Assembly: GCF_028689785.1 (NCBI RefSeq)
Contig: NZ_JAQVCN010000006.1
Location: 62,001-126,000 of the forward strand
DNA from: Zoogloea sp.
GTDB taxonomy: Bacteria > Pseudomonadota > Gammaproteobacteria > Burkholderiales > Rhodocyclaceae
Reading direction: 5' to 3'
Length of the DNA: 64,000 nt
Shown piece by piece: positions 38,672-46,917 of the stretch; within the stretch, counting starts at the first letter, position 1, and each line of letters opens with the position of its first letter. The position numbers and the translations under genes were made by a program. The notes beneath the pieces are model-generated. The model was not told the DNA's origin and did not search any database. It worked only from the letters and a program-made list of their open reading frames with translations.

Positions 38672-38809
38672 GACCCGCAGAGCTGCAAAAAACTGTGGCG
38701 CGAGCGGCATATTGGCACCGCGCTGCAGCCCCTCGTCAACGCCATCGCACATGCGCCGTTTATGATGGTGTCGCAGTTCCCGATAATCCTTCCTACGAGG
38801 AGTGGCCTG

Positions 38810-39103
38810 ATGAAGAAAATGATCCTGAGCGTCGCCGTTTCCCTGTTCGCCGCCAGCCTGGCACCCGCCGCTCTCGCGGCCGGCGCCCAGCAGAACAAGA
38901 TGAAGGAGTGCAATGCCTCCGCCGGTGAAAAGGAGTTGAAGGGCGATGAGCGCAAGGCATTCATGAAGGAATGCCTGTCCGCCAAGCCTGCCAAAACCAC
39001 CCAGCAGGACAAGATGAAGACCTGCAACAAGGATGCTGGCGAAAAGGCGCTGAAGGGCGACGAACGCAAGAAATTCATGAGCGACTGTCTCAAGGCGAGC
39101 TGA
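38810..39103 (+). CDS. PsiF-repeat exported protein
   Basis: A 97-residue protein: signal peptide (MKKMILSVAVSLFAASLAPAALA) and two tandem PsiF repeats (about 25-58 and 62-97), each of the form MKxCNxxAGEKxLKGDERKxFMxxCL with two cysteines. PsiF proteins are phosphate-starvation-induced in E. coli, but their role is unknown. The ATG at 38810, preceded by GAGGAG, was chosen over one at 38762. An intrinsic terminator follows. Confidence 0.88.
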   Translation: MKKMILSVAVSLFAASLAPAALAAGAQQNKMKECNASAGEKELKGDERKAFMKECLSAKPAKTTQQDKMKTCNKDAGEKALKGDERKKFMSDCLKAS

Positions 39104-39123
39104 TTCGCCCTCCCCTACAGCAC

Positions 39124-39148
39124 GAAGGGCCGCAAATTGCGGCCCTTC
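39124..39148. terminator. Intrinsic terminator between psiF-like gene and FHA gene
   Basis: GAAGGGCCGC and GCGGCCCTTC pair as a 10-bp stem with an AAATT loop, shortly after the stop of the PsiF-repeat gene and 28 bases from the 3' end of the convergent FHA gene. It can serve both. Confidence 0.75.
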
Positions 39149-39175
39149 TGCATTTCAGCCGACGTCCAGCCCCGC

Positions 39176-40036
39176 TCAGTCGACGGCGAAGGCCACCGCG
39201 TCGGACATGTTCTCGGCCGGCGAAAAGCCGCAACCGATGTGCCCCTTCTCACCCAGGATGAATTCGTCACGCTTGATGCAATGCTCGGCGTTGCCCTCTT
39301 CGAGCAGGTAGGTGCCGTTGGTGCTGGAGTCGGCAAGATAGAACAGGCCGCTGCGCAGCTCGATGCGGGCATGCTGCCGGGACACCCGTGGATCGGCGAC
39401 CACGATGTCGTTACCAGTTTCGCGCCCGAAAAGCAGAGTCGGATGTGCCGCATCGATGACCCAGCTCTCCCCGCGAAAGCTCACCCGCAACTGCTTGAGC
39501 GCCTGTGCCGCCTCCTGGCGCAACTCGGCCGGGGTCGGTGGGGGGAGATCGCCCAGTTCAAGGGTTGGAAACGGCGCCCCACTGCTCTCTTCCAGGCGGC
39601 TGAGCATGCGGCGCATGGAAGGCGACAGGACCTCGCTGAAGCTCTCGGACACCGAGATGGTGTCGGGGTTGTGGCTGGCGACCAGCCTGACAGCCATCAC
39701 CTCGGCCTTTTCGTCGGCTTTTTCGGCCTCGGCTTCGAGGACCACCCCGGCCCGCAGGACGAGCTTGATGCCACTCATCGGTGGCAGCGCCCGCACCCGC
39801 TCGCGCATCTCCCGGGCGGCCAGCAAGGCCGAATCCGCCTCCGCAAAGCGCGCCACCAACCCGTCCGGGTGCAGTTCCAGGCCGCTGGCCGAGTAGGCCT
39901 CCGCGCATCGGGACATCCGGTTCAGGCAACGCTCGACCGCATAGCCGGCCTCGGCTTCGCCGAGTTTGACGGCAAGGCGTGCGCCGCCGGCCACATCGGC
40001 ATACAGCAGGCACGCTGCGGAGGGACGCTCACTCAT
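39176..40036 (-). CDS. FHA-domain protein with degenerate class III cyclase domain
   Basis: A 286-residue cytoplasmic protein. The N-terminal part (about 1-165) follows the class III nucleotide cyclase layout (CLLYADVAGGARLAVKLG, then PPMSGIKLVLRAGVV), keeping the first metal-binding Asp, but the second (GDE in active enzymes) is replaced by PDG in LELHPDGLVARF. It is thus probably inactive. The C-terminal FHA domain (about 185-275; LLFGRETGNDIVVADPRVSRQHARIEL, DSSTNGTYL) binds phosphothreonine peptides. The ATG at 40036 was chosen over one 29 codons upstream. A role as a phospho-dependent adaptor is inferred. Confidence 0.82.
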   Translation of the reverse strand: MSERPSAACLLYADVAGGARLAVKLGEAEAGYAVERCLNRMSRCAEAYSASGLELHPDGLVARFAEADSALLAAREMRERVRALPPMSGIKLVLRAGVVLEAEAEKADEKAEVMAVRLVASHNPDTISVSESFSEVLSPSMRRMLSRLEESSGAPFPTLELGDLPPPTPAELRQEAAQALKQLRVSFRGESWVIDAAHPTLLFGRETGNDIVVADPRVSRQHARIELRSGLFYLADSSTNGTYLLEEGNAEHCIKRDEFILGEKGHIGCGFSPAENMSDAVAFAVD

Positions 40037-40135
40037 TCTCACAGACTCCGACGACGGAATTTGACGACTCGCCCGGTACGCTGCCGGTCTCACCGGAGAA
40101 AGCCCGGCACAGACCTGGCGCAAGGTACTCCGGCA

Positions 40136-41074
40136 CTAGCTTCTCCACACTCCGATGGGAATCGCATCGGACTCGGGCTGGATCACGGGCATGTCGGGGC
40201 TATCGAAGACCACGTCCCCCTGCTCGACCTGGGTTTCGCAGGACACACCCTGGAAATCAAACAGCGCATTGTCGGCCAGATGGGACGGCACCACGTTTTT
40301 CAGGGCCGTGGCGATGGAGACGATCCGGCCCGGAAAACGCGTGTCCCAGTCACGAAGCATAGCCTTGATCTGCTTGCGCTGGGCATTCTCCTGACTACCG
40401 CACAAGTTGCACGGGATGATCGGATATTCCATACCCCGGGCGAAGCGCTCGATGTCCTTTTCGGAGCAATAGGCCAGCGGCCGGATCACCACATTCTGGC
40501 GATCGTCACTGACCAGCTTGGGGGGCATGGACTTCATCTTTCCACCGAAGAACATGTTGAGAAACAGGGTCTCGATCATGTCATCCCGGTGATGGCCGAG
40601 GGCAATCTTGGTGGCGCCGATGTCCTTGGCCGTGCGGTAGATGATGCCCCGGCGCAGCCGCGAGCACAGGGAGCAGGTGGTCTTGCCCTCGGGGATCTTG
40701 TCCTTGACGATCTTGTAGGTGTTCTCGGTGACGATGCGGTACTCGACCCCGATGGACTCGAAGTAGGCCGGCAGGACATGGTCGGGAAAGCCGGGCTGTT
40801 TCTGGTCCAGGTTCATGGCCACGATGCGGAAATCGATCGGCGCACGCTCACGCAGGGCCAGCAGGATGGACAGCAGGGTGAAGGAGTCCTTGCCCCCCGA
40901 CACGCACACCATCACCACATCACCGTCGGCAATCATGCCGTAATCACCGATCGCCTCGCCGACCTTGCGCTCAAGGTGTTTCTTGAGGCGCAGGAAGGTG
41001 TTCGAGAAACGGGACTCTTTCTCCGGGGCGGGCTCGGCGGGTGAAAAAGCGGGGGCTGCCACTACGTGTTCCAT
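40136..41074 (-). CDS. ttcA: tRNA 2-thiocytidine(32) synthetase TtcA
   Basis: A 312-residue PP-loop protein: [15 protein letters not shown] (ATP site), [10 protein letters not shown] (first CxxC) and [13 protein letters not shown] (second CxxC) supply the cysteines that hold the Fe-S cluster used for 2-thiolation of C32 in tRNA. A TATAAT at 41093-41098 (minus strand) sits just upstream, which favours the ATG at 41074 over the GTG at 41116, since the latter would precede the promoter. It is divergent neither in strand nor function from the neighbouring SDR, which lies on the same strand upstream. Confidence 0.95.
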   Translation of the reverse strand: MEHVVAAPAFSPAEPAPEKESRFSNTFLRLKKHLERKVGEAIGDYGMIADGDVVMVCVSGGKDSFTLLSILLALRERAPIDFRIVAMNLDQKQPGFPDHVLPAYFESIGVEYRIVTENTYKIVKDKIPEGKTTCSLCSRLRRGIIYRTAKDIGATKIALGHHRDDMIETLFLNMFFGGKMKSMPPKLVSDDRQNVVIRPLAYCSEKDIERFARGMEYPIIPCNLCGSQENAQRKQIKAMLRDWDTRFPGRIVSIATALKNVVPSHLADNALFDFQGVSCETQVEQGDVVFDSPDMPVIQPESDAIPIGVWRS

Positions 41075-41092
41075 GTCAATCCAGTTCAGATG

Positions 41093-41098
41093 ATTATA
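41093..41098 (-). promoter_or_regulatory. -10 box of ttcA promoter
   Basis: On the minus strand GGACTATAATCAT contains TATAAT 18 bases before the ATG at 41074. The -35 region is weak. It decides the ttcA start and suggests a very short leader. Confidence 0.55.
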
Positions 41099-41142
41099 GT
41101 CCGACCGAATATCCACACGGCCGGCCAGAAGTGTAAAACAAA

Positions 41143-41892
41143 CTACAGGTGGGCACTGCGCCCCCCATCGACGGCGATGACCTGGCCGGTGATGTAGGGG
41201 GCGTCGAAGAGCAGGAAAGCCACCGTCCGGGCGATGTCCGACGGCGCGCCGGTCCGGCCCAGCAGGGTGTGGCGGACGATGGCCTCGCGCTCGGCCGGCG
41301 AAAACTGCCCGTCATCCGGCCACTCGATGGCCCCCGGCGCCACCCCATTGACGCGTACCCGCGGCGCCAGCTCGAGGGCCAGGGCGCGGGTCAGGCCGAG
41401 CAGGCCGGCCTTGGCCGCCGAATACAGGGGATAGCCCTTGAGCGGACGCTCGGCGTGGATGTCCACGATGTTGATGATGGCACCGCCGCTGGCCTTCAGA
41501 TGGGGCGCCGCCGCCTGGGACAGGAACAGGGGCGCCTTGAGGTTGGAACCGATCAGGTCGGCCCAGGCCGCTTCGTCGATCTCGCCGACGGCGGTAGGGA
41601 AGAAGCTAGAGGCATTGTTCACCAGCCCGTCCAGGCGCCCGAAACGTTCCAGCACGGCGGACACCAATCCCGGCAGGCCTGCCGTGTCGAGCAGGTCGGC
41701 CTGCAGCACCAGCGCAGAATCGGGCCGCGCTGCGTTGAAGCCGGCTGCCAGCGCCTCCGCATTGGCCGAAGAACTGCGGTAATGCAGGGCCACCCGGGCG
41801 CCGGCAGCATGCAGGCGGCGAGCGATCTCCGCACCGACGCGGCGGGCGCCGCCGGTCACCAGCACGACGGGCGCGATGAAGTGAGTGTTCAT
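41143..41892 (-). CDS. Short-chain dehydrogenase, pteridine reductase (FolM-like)
   Basis: A 249-residue SDR. The cofactor motif is [13 protein letters not shown] (TGxxRRxG, typical of NADPH-using pteridine reductases), with [12 protein letters not shown], an Asp in place of the usual catalytic Ser ([18 protein letters not shown]) and the YxxxK pair in [11 protein letters not shown]. This pattern is that of FolM/PTR1, which reduces dihydromonapterin or dihydrofolate. The ATG at 41892 gives a normal N-terminus. It lies between ttcA and a divergent methyltransferase gene, a gene order common in betaproteobacteria. Confidence 0.88.
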   Translation of the reverse strand: MNTHFIAPVVLVTGGARRVGAEIARRLHAAGARVALHYRSSSANAEALAAGFNAARPDSALVLQADLLDTAGLPGLVSAVLERFGRLDGLVNNASSFFPTAVGEIDEAAWADLIGSNLKAPLFLSQAAAPHLKASGGAIINIVDIHAERPLKGYPLYSAAKAGLLGLTRALALELAPRVRVNGVAPGAIEWPDDGQFSPAEREAIVRHTLLGRTGAPSDIARTVAFLLFDAPYITGQVIAVDGGRSAHL

Positions 41893-42003
41893 GTGTTGCA
41901 AGAGGAAATCGACTGCGGGGATCGCCATGATACGGTGCCTCAGCCCTGCCGGGGCACCGGCCGGGGCGGGTAGAATGCCGCCTTTATCTACGGCGCCCTT
42001 CCC

Positions 42004-43164
42004 ATGAGCCTTCCCCAGCCTTCCCCCGACGCCCTCGAGCAGAGCGGGCGCCTCCTGACCCGCCTGCGCGCGCTGATCGAAGCCGAGGGCGGCTGGATCT
42101 CCTTCGCCACTTACATGGCCGAAGCCCTTTACGCCCCCGGGCTGGGCTACTACAGCGGCGGCGCCCGCAAGTTCGGCGCGGGGGGAGACTTCATCACCGC
42201 CCCCGAGCTCACCCCCCTGTTCGGGCAGGCCCTGGCCACTCAGGTCCAGCAGATCATGGATCTCTCCGCCCCCCACGTGATCGAGGCCGGCGCCGGCACC
42301 GGCCTGCTGGCCGCCGACCTGCTGCTGGAGTTGGAGCATCGTGGCGCCCTGCCGGAAAGCTACGGCATCCTCGAAGTGTCCGCTGAGCTGCGCGAGCGCC
42401 AGTTCGACACCCTGGCCAGCAAGGCGCCGCACTTGGCCAGCCGGGTCAGCTGGCTGGACGGGTTGCCCGAGCGCTTCTCCGGCGCCATGGTGGCCAACGA
42501 AGTCCTGGATGTGATGCCGGTGCACCTGATCGCCTGGCGCCCGGACGGGATCTTCGAACGGGGCGTGGCCCTGGATGAGGAAGGCCGCTTTGCATGGGCA
42601 GACCAGCCGGCGACCGGCCGGGTTGCGGAGGCCGCCGAAGCCCTCGGGCTGCCGCTGCCGGACGAAGGCGAGTACGTCAGCGAGCTGAACCTGGCCGGGC
42701 GGGCATGGATCGGCGAATGGGCGGCCCGGCTGGAACAGGGCGCCCTGCTGCTGGTGGACTACGGCTACCCGCGGGCCGAGTACTATCTGGCCAGCCGCAG
42801 CACCGGCACACTGCTGTGCTACTTCCGGCACCACGCCCACGGCGACCCCTTCCTGTGGCCGGGGCTCAACGACATCACCGCCTTCGTGGACTTCACCGCG
42901 GCGGCCGAGGCCGGCTTCGAAGCCGGGCTGGATGTGCTCGGCTATGCCGACCAGGCCAACCTGCTCTTCAATTGCGGGATCCTGGAATGCCTGGCGCGGC
43001 GGGCGCCGGAGGAGAGCCCCGATTACATCCGTGCCGCCAAGGCCGTGCAACGCCTGACGGGGCCCCATGAGATGGGCGAGCTGTTCAAGGTGATCGCCCT
43101 GGGCAAGGGTATCGTGCAGCCCCTGATCGGCTTCCGACGCGGCGACCGGCTGCACACGCTGTAG
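42004..43164 (+). CDS. SAM-dependent methyltransferase, MidA/NDUFAF7 family
   Basis: A 386-residue protein of the DUF185 family. YYSGGARKFGAGGDFITAPELTPLFGQAL is the family signature, followed by the SAM-binding VIEAGAGTGLLAADLL and VVANEVLDVMPVH. The mitochondrial relative NDUFAF7 methylates an arginine of complex I subunit NDUFS2; the bacterial substrate is not known. It ends in a very strong hairpin shared with the convergent small gene. Starts 111 bases from the divergent pteridine reductase. Confidence 0.9.
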   Translation: MSLPQPSPDALEQSGRLLTRLRALIEAEGGWISFATYMAEALYAPGLGYYSGGARKFGAGGDFITAPELTPLFGQALATQVQQIMDLSAPHVIEAGAGTGLLAADLLLELEHRGALPESYGILEVSAELRERQFDTLASKAPHLASRVSWLDGLPERFSGAMVANEVLDVMPVHLIAWRPDGIFERGVALDEEGRFAWADQPATGRVAEAAEALGLPLPDEGEYVSELNLAGRAWIGEWAARLEQGALLLVDYGYPRAEYYLASRSTGTLLCYFRHHAHGDPFLWPGLNDITAFVDFTAAAEAGFEAGLDVLGYADQANLLFNCGILECLARRAPEESPDYIRAAKAVQRLTGPHEMGELFKVIALGKGIVQPLIGFRRGDRLHTL

Positions 43165-43179
43165 GCGCACAGCGCCCCC

Positions 43180-43227
43180 GCATGACAAGGAAACGCCGGC
43201 TCAGAGGCCGGCGTTTCCTTGTCATGC
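43180..43227. terminator. Bidirectional terminator, perfect 21-bp stem
   Basis: 43180-43200 and 43207-43227 are exact reverse complements with a 6-base loop (TCAGAG). The arms end in runs of A (left) and T (right) within the stem, so each strand yields a GC stem followed by TTTCC. It lies between the convergent genes 42004-43164 and 43242-43460. Confidence 0.9.
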
Positions 43228-43241
43228 GGACATCGGAAGGC

Positions 43242-43460
43242 TTATTCCTGGAAGCGATACACCGCGCTCAGGAAGGCATCCACGTCCGTGGGAACGAAGT
43301 GTCGCTCGGGAGACGACACCGGGATTTCCTGCAGGCCAAGGGCGAGCTCGGGGGGCAAAAGATTGGCGTTCAGCACTTCTTCGCTGTAGGCCAGGCCGGA
43401 CTCACCATCCAGGTCCAGGGGGGTGCAGGCACCGCTTTCCATATCCATGCAGATCACCAT
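43242..43460 (-). CDS. Small acidic protein, function unknown
   Basis: A 72-residue acidic protein (MVICMDMESGACTPLDLDGE...) with two cysteines and no signal peptide. CGGAGG sits 6 bases before the ATG at 43460, a strong ribosome binding site that decides the start over an open extension to 43562. It ends 14 bases from the shared terminator. No family is recognised. Confidence 0.65.
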   Translation of the reverse strand: MVICMDMESGACTPLDLDGESGLAYSEEVLNANLLPPELALGLQEIPVSSPERHFVPTDVDAFLSAVYRFQE

Positions 43461-43670
43461 TTCGGCCTCCGTTGCGGGGTGAAGGGAGCAATCCCCGCTG
43501 ATTTTCTTAACGGCTGCAGCGTCCAAAGGTTGAAGGGACTCCGGCACGAGGCAGGGGGACAAGGGATTTTCCCCACCGATACATCGGCCGTGTGCATGGC
43601 TCTAGAATGGGCTGCCGGAACGCCCGTCGCAATGACGGAGTTCACAATCTGACGCCTTTTGACCCGGTGC

Positions 43671-44474
43671 TTACAAATCCTGACTTTTCAGCCAGGCGAT
43701 GATCGGATCTGCCGCCACCCGCCAGTCGCTCTCCATCATCATGCCGTGCCCCAGCCCCGGCAGGATCTGCGCTTCGACGCCGTAACGGCGGGCGGTCATG
43801 CGCACCTGATCGGGCGGAATCAGCACATCGTGCTCGGCCCCGATGACCAGCATGGGCGGCAACTGCATGCGCGACACGAAGGGCAGGTCGAACAGGGACA
43901 TATCCCAGATCGCGCGGTGGGATTCGGGTTGGCACAGGTGGTAGTAGCGCTGCAGGCGCTCCAGCTCCACCACCTCGTGGAACATGGCCTGGCGCAGGGT
44001 CTCCATCTGCGGCTGGCCGCCCCCCATGATGCGGTTCAGGTCACCCATCAGGTTGGGCTTGGAGAAGGCCAGCCCGAAGGCCGAGCCGAGCAGCCCCTGG
44101 GGCGGCACCGACGACATCAGCACCACGGCCGGCGCCGAACGCCTCTCGAGATACTTCTGCAGCACCATGCCACCCATCGAGTGGCCGATCAGCACCGGCG
44201 GCACCGGGAGCTTGTCCACCACCTCGGCCACATCGTCCACGTAGTCGGCGATGGAAAAGCTGTCCAGATAGGCACGCCCGCGGCTGCTGCCATGCCCCGA
44301 CAGGGACAAGGCGTAGGCGCTGTAGCCCTGCGCAGCAAAATGGCGCAGGAAGAACTCGTCCCAGCACCAGGCGCCCGTGTAGGCACCATGCACGAAGAGC
44401 AGCGGAGTCTCCCGCGCCTCGCCTTCAGGGCTGCGGCACAGGACCTCAAGATCACCGAAACGGGAGCGGTTCAT
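43671..44474 (-). CDS. Alpha/beta hydrolase
   Basis: A 267-residue hydrolase: LLFVHGAYTGAWCWDEFF (oxyanion HG), VLIGHSMGGMVLQKYLE (nucleophile Ser), VIGAEHDVLIPPDQV (acidic residue) and LPGLGHGMMMESDW (catalytic His) complete the triad. No signal peptide, so probably cytoplasmic. The substrate cannot be told from sequence. The gene stands alone between the small acidic protein and a divergent DUF2905 gene. Confidence 0.9.
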   Translation of the reverse strand: MNRSRFGDLEVLCRSPEGEARETPLLFVHGAYTGAWCWDEFFLRHFAAQGYSAYALSLSGHGSSRGRAYLDSFSIADYVDDVAEVVDKLPVPPVLIGHSMGGMVLQKYLERRSAPAVVLMSSVPPQGLLGSAFGLAFSKPNLMGDLNRIMGGGQPQMETLRQAMFHEVVELERLQRYYHLCQPESHRAIWDMSLFDLPFVSRMQLPPMLVIGAEHDVLIPPDQVRMTARRYGVEAQILPGLGHGMMMESDWRVAADPIIAWLKSQDL

Positions 44475-44662
44475 GCAGGAAAGCCCCGCGGACAGGCGTG
44501 CAGGGGCACGGGAAAGAGGGTCAGGGTCATGAGCTGTTCTGGATTGCTATTGTTGTGAGGACACAACTTACAGCACCCCATCCAAGTGGGAAAGCAGAAA
44601 ACCTGCCCGCCCACCCCGATCCGCGGTTAAATCGCGCTTTCGACGCAGACGGGTCAAGGGCA

Positions 44663-44860
44663 ATGCTCAAGTGGTTGCTGGCAATCGTGATACTGGCGGT
44701 GGTGTCGGGCCTGGGCTCCGGCCTGGCGCTGCGACGCTGGCGCATCGGCCACCTTCCGGGTGACCTGCACTTCGACCTGTTCGGCCGCCACATCCACATT
44801 CCGCTCACCAGCACGCTGCTCATGTCGCTGCTGGTCTTCCTGCTGATCCGCTGGCTGTAG
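44663..44860 (+). CDS. DUF2905 membrane protein
   Basis: A 65-residue protein: a membrane helix (about 3-22), a short LPGDLHFDLFGRHIHIPLTST loop and a second helix (about 45-64). The GDLxx...FPLTTSILLS-like pattern is that of DUF2905. Function unknown. The frame is open further upstream (44498), but the ATG at 44663 starts right before the first helix. It is convergent with the PBP1C gene, with only 7 bases between stops. Confidence 0.85.
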   Translation: MLKWLLAIVILAVVSGLGSGLALRRWRIGHLPGDLHFDLFGRHIHIPLTSTLLMSLLVFLLIRWL

Positions 44861-44867
44861 CCGGGGT

Positions 44868-46871
44868 TCAGTCCAGGGGCGCACGCACCGCAAAGATCAC
44901 GCTGTCGAGGATCTGCCCCTCGGCCGACATCAGCTCCAGCACATGCCGGCCAGCCACCGGACGCCAGGCCAGACGCAGGCCGTTGCTGCCGCTCAGCTTC
45001 TCACCATTGAGCCGCCACCATGCCCCCGGCGGTGCATGGCTGGCATCGAGGCTCACCCGGAAGGCGGGGTCGTCGGCCAGGGCCATCGCATCCACCAGGA
45101 GGCCGTTGGCCGGGTAGGCGATGCGCGGCAGGCTGCGCGGCAGCCCGACCCGCTCCAGCTCGGTGCCACGGATGAACCACTCCCGGCGCGGGCTTTCGAT
45201 GGGCGGCTCGAACACCACCAGCGCCGACACCACCCCCGGTGGCGGCACCAGGCGATGGGCCACCTGCTGCCGATGCAACCCGCGCAGGACGTCCTGCCAG
45301 GCCTGACCGGCCAGCGCCGGAGTGCCCCGCCCGCCCGATGCCCACAACACCACCGTGAAACGGTCCGAATAGCCCGCCCCCAGCGCCTCCCGCCCGTCCA
45401 TCGCGTACTGGCGATGGACCACCGGCAGGCTGCCCCCCTCGAGCTCGGTATCCACCAGGATCTCGCTGACGATGAAGGCCGCCTCGGCCCGCAGGATCCG
45501 GCGCGGCTGACGCTCCGGCGCCGCCAGCAGGCGCGGCGCCAGCCACTGCCCCCCGGCGGGCAGGGCCCGGTACAGGCCGGCCAGCTGGAGCAGGCCGAGC
45601 TCCGGCTGCATGCCCCGGGGCCAGTCCACTTCAACCTGACGCAGGCGTTCGGCGAGCCCCTCGCCCACCATGCGGGCAACCGCCTGGGCCGGATCTGCCA
45701 TGCCGCTGGCCAGGGCCTGGCGCACGCTGACCCAGGTGTGATCCTCGGGCACGGTGGGGGCGTGATTGGACAGCGGCTCCTCGATCAGGCTCGCCGCGGT
45801 GAGCAGGCGGCGCTCGAGGGCAAAACCGTAAACAAGGGGCTGCAGCAGGGTGCCCATGCCCCGCGACACCGGGACCTGGTCCGGCTGGGCCGCGTCGCCG
45901 CTCCCCACGTAGGCCAGGATGTCGCCCGTGGCATTGTCCAGCCCGACCCCGGCACCCTCCACCAGACCGGGGCGCCGCAATCCGCCCAGCAGAACGCGCT
46001 GGGCTTCCGGGTCAAGGGTGCTGATCAGCCGCTCACCGGGGTGCTGCAGCAGCTGGCGCGCCACGTGGGGCGCCAGATCCCAGCGCGGGGCGGTGTTCTG
46101 GCGGTCGAGGCTGGCATTGATCAGGCGCTGGGCCGGGGTGCAGGCGCCCGGCGCATTGATGCGCTCCGCCAGCACGCAGGCCCGGTGGGCCACCACCTCG
46201 GCACGGGCATTGGGGCCCCTCAGCAGCACCGCCAGCACCAGGGCCTCCGGCCGGCCCAGGGCCTCCGGCCCTTTACCGAAGAATGCCCGGGACGCCGCAT
46301 GGACACCCTGCAGATCGCCCCGGAAGGGCGCCAGATTAAGATAGGCTTCGAGGATCTGCTCCTTGGTCCAGCGGGCCTCCAGCGCCTGGGCTGCCAGGGC
46401 CTGGTCCCACTTCTGGCCCAGGGAGCGCCGCGGCGCGCCATTGCGCCCGAGGGCCAGTTCAGGGTCGAGCAGCCCGGCGACCTGCATGGACAGGGTAGAC
46501 GCTCCACGCTTGCGGTCGTACCACAGGTTGTGCCACAGGGAGCCGGCGAAGGCCCGCCAGTCCACCCCCGAGTGTTCGAAGAAGCGCTTGTCCTCGGCTG
46601 CCAGCAGGGCCTCCTTGAGCGCGGGCGAGAGGCTGTTGAGGCTGACCCATTCAAGCCGCCGCACCCCCATGTCGAGGCGCCGCTCGGCCAGGGGCGTGCC
46701 GTCCCGGGCGAGCAGCACTGCCACCGACGGTCGCGCCCCGGCCCGGACTTCGGCAAAGCCGGGGATAGGCTGCACCGCCTGAGCCGGCAATGCGGCAAGA
46801 AGCAGCAGGGCCGGCAGCGCAAGACGCCAGATCAAGGGATTAAGGGCAGAAAAAGGGCGGGACGGGTGCAT
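44868..46871 (-). CDS. pbpC: Penicillin-binding protein 1C homologue with degenerate transpeptidase domain
   Basis: A 667-residue exported protein, shorter than typical PbpC. A signal/anchor (about 12-30) is followed by a GT51 glycosyltransferase domain with intact blocks (AAEDKRFFEHSGVDW, GASTLSMQVAGLL, EQILEAYLNLAPFRGD). In the transpeptidase domain the SxxK box reads GTLLQPLVYGF (Thr and Gln in place of Ser and Lys), the SxN position reads SGM, and KTG is absent before the conserved SDRFTVVLW segment. A C-terminal BiPBP_C-like domain follows. It likely polymerises glycan but cannot cross-link. The GT51 call is firm; loss of transpeptidase activity is inferred from the missing residues. Confidence 0.85.
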   Translation of the reverse strand: MHPSRPFSALNPLIWRLALPALLLLAALPAQAVQPIPGFAEVRAGARPSVAVLLARDGTPLAERRLDMGVRRLEWVSLNSLSPALKEALLAAEDKRFFEHSGVDWRAFAGSLWHNLWYDRKRGASTLSMQVAGLLDPELALGRNGAPRRSLGQKWDQALAAQALEARWTKEQILEAYLNLAPFRGDLQGVHAASRAFFGKGPEALGRPEALVLAVLLRGPNARAEVVAHRACVLAERINAPGACTPAQRLINASLDRQNTAPRWDLAPHVARQLLQHPGERLISTLDPEAQRVLLGGLRRPGLVEGAGVGLDNATGDILAYVGSGDAAQPDQVPVSRGMGTLLQPLVYGFALERRLLTAASLIEEPLSNHAPTVPEDHTWVSVRQALASGMADPAQAVARMVGEGLAERLRQVEVDWPRGMQPELGLLQLAGLYRALPAGGQWLAPRLLAAPERQPRRILRAEAAFIVSEILVDTELEGGSLPVVHRQYAMDGREALGAGYSDRFTVVLWASGGRGTPALAGQAWQDVLRGLHRQQVAHRLVPPPGVVSALVVFEPPIESPRREWFIRGTELERVGLPRSLPRIAYPANGLLVDAMALADDPAFRVSLDASHAPPGAWWRLNGEKLSGSNGLRLAWRPVAGRHVLELMSAEGQILDSVIFAVRAPLD

Positions 46872-46917
46872 GAGTGGCGGGCATTGTATGCCCCATCCCC
46901 CCTGGCCGGACGCGGGA

